Assembly (NCBI GenBank): GCA_025331435.1
Contig: JAIWNI010000023.1
Location: forward strand, 62,001-126,000
From: Choanephora cucurbitarum
Lineage: Eukaryota > Mucoromycota > Mucoromycetes > Mucorales > Choanephoraceae
Direction of reading: 5' to 3'
DNA: 64,000 nucleotides
Shown here: positions 58,997 to 64,000 of the stretch, piece by piece
Numbering within the stretch: the stretch's first letter is position 1
How the letters are laid out: each line of letters opens with the position of its first letter
The notes under the pieces: generated by a model
Told to the model about the DNA's origin: nothing
Seen by the model: only the letters and a program-made list of their open reading frames with translations
The model's database searches: none
Position numbers and translations under genes: made by a program

Positions 58997-61900
58997 TTAT
59001 AAAGTCTTCTTAAGTCTATCCACAGGATATTTCTTTGCGAGGAAAGAATGGACTGGACCCAACACAACTAACTTTTCATAAGCAAGTGCAGCAATCATGT
59101 TACCTACACAAAGACCCCAGAGCTTCCATCGGAAATCAGAAGGCATGATATTATGACCAAGAGGTGTATTGTAAGGCTCAACATAAGTGGGAGGAGGAGT
59201 ATAGCCAAGTTGACTTAGGACTTGCTTTGTACCACAGTTAAATCTATTCAAACACAAATCAGTCTGTATGCTCTATCGATGAATTTAAAGCGAGTTTAGT
59301 TACCTGAACAAACAACCAAAGCGGTTAGGATCAGCTAATGTCCAGTAAGAAACAATAGCAATATAGAGTAACCATAAGAAGACAAGTGCATAGTTTCTCC
59401 AGAAGCTCTTTCTGAATTTGTAACCAAAGTTGAAAGTAGCTGCATTGTTGATGAACTGGAAGAGAGTGACAAGTGCAAGTACTTCAGCTTCATAGTTATC
59501 GGCCAATAACCACCATTTGGAAATATCAACAGCAGAGGCATCAAATTCATGGCAGCGGAACCATGCCTGCTTAAACAACATGACAAATGCACCAATCAAG
59601 AAAAGCCAGTTGATGGCAACAATACCCATAGCAGAAGACAATGTCTGTGGACCAAGTAAACGAGCAGTTGGACGTTGACCCTCAAGTCGCTTAGCAGCAT
59701 GGGATTGAGATACAGCCCAGGTTAACAAGACAGTAATCAAGACATCAATAGCGATCCATACATTTTGACTCATGGTAATAGAGAAATAGAAGGTAAAGAT
59801 CTTGAGCATCATCATGACTTGACCGTACATGACCAAGTATTTGTAGTTAGTGATTGAAGTAGCCAATGCACCGCGACCTTGACGGATTAGCTCAACACAT
59901 GAACGAACACTACGGTTACTTGTACTGAAAGGAGATACAATGGATGCTTCAGCATCTGACATAGCAATACCAACGTGTGCAGCACGAAGAGCACCACAAT
60001 CGTTACCACCATCACCTGTCATGGCAGTAATACCGTATTCCATATGAAGTTGTACACACTTGACTTTGCCTGAAGGTGTCATACGAGCAAAAACACGGGT
60101 GTTTAGAAGGTAGCGTCGGATCAAATCATGCTCACAAAGCCATTCAAAGGCCTTTCCGGTCATAGCTAGTTCATAAGGGGTGTGATCTTGATTCAGCATC
60201 ACTTTGTCAACATCCACATCTGCAAAAACTTCAGGTTCATCCACATCGGTCCAGACAAGACGATTGAGGGATTTATCGAAATCGGCAAGCAATACACGAG
60301 CACCATCTTGTACCATCTTACATTGTCTAGCGATATAAACACCAGTCAGGGCAGTGTCACCTGTAATCATAATCGTACGTGTGTCACCGCGCTTTAATTC
60401 AAGAATGTTTTCTGTTGTGTCTTCCTTCAACTGATTCTTGAAGATGATCAAACCACAAAAGTCAATATCTTGTTCCATTTCGTCACGGCTCCAGTTACGG
60501 AAACGTTCCATACCGCCGATTTCTTCTAAATCGATTTCACGATGAGCAAGTGAGAGAACATAACAACCTTGGCGGGCTAAACCAGCAGTCGTAGCATCGT
60601 AGTCCTTTGGAATCGAATCAGGGTTACACAGATCTTTGATCTTTTCATAAGCGCCTTTAACAAAGATATGGATCTTGTTGGTGTGCGAATCAAGGACAGC
60701 TACAGACATCGACATACGTGCGTGCACAAATTCAAACCGCTTCAAGACGTGTACTGGAGTATTGACATGACCAGGTTTATCCATAGGTGGTGTCAATGTA
60801 TCAACATATTCTTCCTTTTCAGGTGTATCGTTCAATGTCCATTTGGATGCCTTGAACATTTCGATATCAACAGGATTGCCAATAAATTGACCATTTAGAG
60901 TTGTGACAGCATGGCAAGTAGCAATACCAATTTGCATCAAGCGAGGAATATCTTCTACATTACCGATGTGGCTATCAAATTCTGGAACTACTTTGTTTTG
61001 TCTTTGTTTCACAATTGAATTGATATCGGCTATAGGCTTAGCCCCAAAGAATTCGAGACCTTCTTTTGTCAATGTACCAGTCTTGTCAAAGCAGAATAGT
61101 TGAACTAACCACAAATAACAAAAATAAGATCAGACCTGTGACTGTTATTATTCCATAGAAAAACTTACCTTTGCCTGCCATCAAAATACGAGGCAGATCA
61201 ACACAGTAAATTTGCTTTTTACGTAAACGACCGGCAGCTACAGACTGACCAACAACCAGACCAGCTGGAAGTAAAGGTGAAACTAACTGACAAATAGCAA
61301 ACATAGCATAGAACCAGGCGCTGGTGCCACTTGTATAAAGCCAAATAGCTAAACCAAGCATGATCAAGCCACAGCAGAGTAAAATCAGGATAACAATCTT
61401 GATCTGTTCATCAAAAATGAAAGAAACACGAGTAGGGAACAGAATCTTCTTGACCAACTCGCCCTTATCAGTAGCAGTACCGGTCTTCAATACCAATGCA
61501 GTTACTGGCGAATCGTGTTCAGTACGTTGAGCTTGAGAGATAGTTGTACCAGAGAATATAGTATGGATTTTGCTAGCACCCAAACTATCATAGGTAGTAG
61601 GATCATTGCTTCTGACAGGGAATTTGCGAATAGGTAAAGGCTCACCAGTCAATGAACTTTCATCAGCAACAATGTTACCTGTGAGCACAACAGCATCACA
61701 AGGAGCTGTCTTTCCTTCGGCTACTTCAAATACATCGCCTGGAACCAAATCAGAACTAGATCCTTCAAACCATTGACCATCACGTAAAATCATAACAATG
61801 TCTGTGAATTCAGCCATTTTCTTGATACGCTTTTCAGATCGGAGACGGACAAAAACCTTGACCAAGGCAGACACAAGGATAACTGCAGTATCAGCAATAC

Positions 61901-63421
61901 CTACTTGCCAATAAGCGAAATAGTAGAATAGCCAAAGTGCAGTGAATTGATAGATGTAAAAGAACGAGGAAAATTCACGAAGAACGGCCATAAAGACGTT
62001 GGGTACATAGACTTCAATGAAGTTAGGGCCCACTAATTGCTCACGCTCCATAGCTTCTTGAGATGTTAAGCCTTGTGTCAATCGAGCAAGCTCAGAATTG
62101 GTTTCGCCAAGTTGAAATTGATGAGGCTTGAACATCTGAGTCTCTGGATGGTATACATAACGTGTGCACTGATAGATAAAATACTTTGTTCCAGCCGATG
62201 TCTTTTGAAGAGTAGCAGTAGCAACCACCACATCAAGTCCAAACAAACGCTTTCCGAATGATTCCAATCCTCTAACAAAAGCCATGATTTTGTCGTCATC
62301 TTCAAGGAGAATAATGGAAGGTTCATTGTGTTCGATCTGGATGTATTGGCCTTGATCGTAAGTACATTGGATGCGGAAGAAGTTGGCAAGACGAGACTTG
62401 AAGATAGTCAGTGTGGCGAGCCAAATGAAAAAGATATACCACATAGCAATAAATGTACTGGATTGAACCACAGCAGAACCACGGAAGAACAAGTAGTTTT
62501 GATAGTAGTCATAAACCAGCAAGATCATATAGGCAAACATACCAATGGTTTGCAAAAAGTACAAGACAGAAACAAGCATACCGAAAGGATCACGCTTATA
62601 AGCTTTGATTACCATATCATTGTCTTCGTCAGAGGTTATAGAGGGAGTGCTTGTAATTACTCCGTCGTCTTCGGCCTTTGCAGCTTTCTTTTCATCGATT
62701 GAAATAGGATAATCATCATGTCTTATTTCGTTCACCTTGTGGAAGCGAGATTTGATGTATCTCTCTCTTGTCTTTTTGTAAAAGTACCAACTGACCAAAA
62801 AGAATGCGCAAGAGCCGTAGAATACATAGAGTGCGATGAAAACAGGTTCAGTAAATGTCAATGCGCCATAGTCTGCTGTTGGACAAGATCCCCACATGAC
62901 AGATTCAGGATTAGGGTTCCAACTAGACACATTGGAAAGACCAAGATAGCTTGCACAGGCAGCAGCAGTCTGTTCAGCTTTATTAGAAGCATCAAAGTTC
63001 TCAATGTTGACCCGGGTGTCGTCAAGACAAGGATAGACTGTGGTTACTTGAAGATCAGGAGCACCAGGACAAGCACATTTTGAAACAATATTATCAGGGC
63101 AGGAATCACGACAGGAACCGTCTATACAGTAGTTCTGACCAGCAGGACATGAAGGACGTACAGAATCAGGACATTGTGCAATATCTCGAACACAGAGTGC
63201 TGGACAGGGATAAGCATTATAAGTAGGCAAAGGACATTGATTGCCATTCAAGTCATAACCATTGACTACAAAATACACATTGATCAATTCAAATGCTTTG
63301 ATTCTATATGCAAAAGTCATTGTTTACCTGTGTTCCATGCTGGAGTTGCACTTACAATAGGTAAGGCAGCAACAAGACATGTCACTAGTCGAAAGTATTT
63401 GTTGGAAATGTAATAAAACAT
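58997..63421 (-). CDS. P5-type ATPase with cysteine-rich N-terminal domain
   Basis: P-type ATPase of the P5 class; known members move polyamines (P5B, lysosome/vacuole) or mis-inserted helices (P5A, ER). Exons 63328-63421, 61169-63265, 59304-61104, 58997-59243: 1412 aa, longer than usual. Exon 1 is a signal sequence (LVTCLVAALPIVSATPAWNT). Next is about 130 residues with many Cys (CPLPTYNAYPCPALC, CIDGSCRDSCPDN), presumably lumenal, then the membrane core. Actuator loop ADESSLTGEPLPIRK, phosphorylation site CFDKTGTLTKEGLEFF (Asp about 737), hinge MTGDGGNDCGALRAAHVGIA and the P5 mark DAEASIVSPF are all intact. The M4 motif is SPLLP instead of PPALP (P5B) or PP(E/D)LP (P5A). Phylogeny is needed to place it; I lean to P5B-like. 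Confidence 0.92.
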
Positions 63422-64000
63422 GATTATCTACTTCCTCGGCAAGTTATTCCTTAAGTCGCAAGCAGATAAGGATCAAGAAAAGAGGAAGTTAATCAATACG
63501 AACAGATTCAAAAGATGAAGAGAGAGAGAAGATGCAAAGAACTCTATCTCGATTTAAATTAGAGAACCTTCCCTTCCTTTTTTGAGAAATGCTCTACTGG
63601 AAGAAACCGATCCATCTGACTTTTAATGAGATTGGTACACTGAATGTCTTTAAAGGAAAGCACAAAAATGTTTAAATAGATTCAAGATAATTAAACAAGA
63701 ACTCCGTTTAAGAAATCAGCTTCTCGCCTTGTACAGAGCTAACCTATTTCATTACAGTAGTTTTTGACTAGATTTCTGTTCTTTCTTCTTTACATGCCAA
63801 CCTCTTTTAGCGCATGAAATAAGGAAGTGAGATCATTCAGGAAATGTCTGATCGTTCTGAACATACAGAATCTGACACAATTTTTCTTTTATTGGCTATG
63901 TCGAAAACTACCACACGATGGTATTGACGTCACCTGTGTTCTTTCTTCTATTAAGGTTTGTTAGTAAACAAGGTAAAGAGAGGTTCGGCTATTCATTGGA
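63422..64000. promoter_or_regulatory. Upstream region of the P5 ATPase
   Basis: 579 bp to the window edge. It should contain the P5 ATPase promoter. A purine-rich tract at 63476-63536 is the complement of a CT-rich 5' leader. No other gene seen. Confidence 0.4.

Overview
The window is nuclear DNA from a filamentous fungus, most likely Mucoromycota and probably Mucorales. The grounds are AT-rich intergenic DNA full of T and CT runs, very short GT-AG introns (about 50-70 nt) in most genes, a fungal Helitron, expanded gene families of a kind I associate with this group (a PD-(D/E)XK-like protein, HSPA12-type Hsp70), and fungal orthologues throughout (AzgA permease, OPT transporter, KIN1-type kinase). 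Exon models were built by hand by choosing GT-AG introns that keep frame and restore family motifs. They are predictions without transcript support.

Layout. 1-5.1 kb: an intact Helitron Rep-helicase gene and a plausible Helitron 3' terminus. 6.0-9.8 kb: two decayed genes on the minus strand, one a PD-(D/E)XK-like protein with one frameshift, the other a broken repeat-like gene. 9.8-13.9 kb: gene-poor, with a perfect-loop foldback and a tiny two-exon I78 protease-inhibitor gene. 13.9-20.5 kb (all minus): OPT oligopeptide transporter, NDUFAF7 (complex I assembly methyltransferase) in nine exons, and a seven-helix receptor fused to an RGS domain. 21.1-25.8 kb: mitochondrial ribosomal protein uS2m, two LTR-like repeats, tRNA-Glu(CTC), and the cyclophilin PPIL3. 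26.0-30.3 kb: a FYVE-finger gene, a Harbinger-type MITE with a TTA target duplication, and a coiled-coil gene.

32.0-43.7 kb is gene-dense: AzgA purine permease, an acyltransferase, OSM1-type fumarate reductase overlapping tail-to-tail with a coiled-coil gene, UFD1, COP9 signalosome subunit 1 and a DeSI/PPPDE isopeptidase. 43.7-47.3 kb: gene-poor, with an 18-unit 12-bp minisatellite. 47.3-56.3 kb: HSPA12-like Hsp70, KIN1-type kinase with KA1 tail, a MEF2/RLM1-type MADS-box gene facing a SAP-domain gene. 56.6-58.4 kb: a doubtful small ORF and a decayed gene. 59.0-63.4 kb: a P5-type ATPase with a cysteine-rich lumenal N-terminus and an unusual M4 motif (SPLLP).

The genes do not form a single pathway. 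There are loose functional neighbourhoods: ubiquitin-like protein handling (UFD1, CSN1, DeSI), signalling and transcription (KIN1, MADS-box, SAP protein) and mitochondrial functions (NDUFAF7, uS2m). I did not find a clear undescribed multi-gene system. The best leads are the P5 ATPase variant, the PD-(D/E)XK-like family, the MADS/SAP pair, two genes whose start codon alone occupies the first coding exon, and the mobile-element structures.
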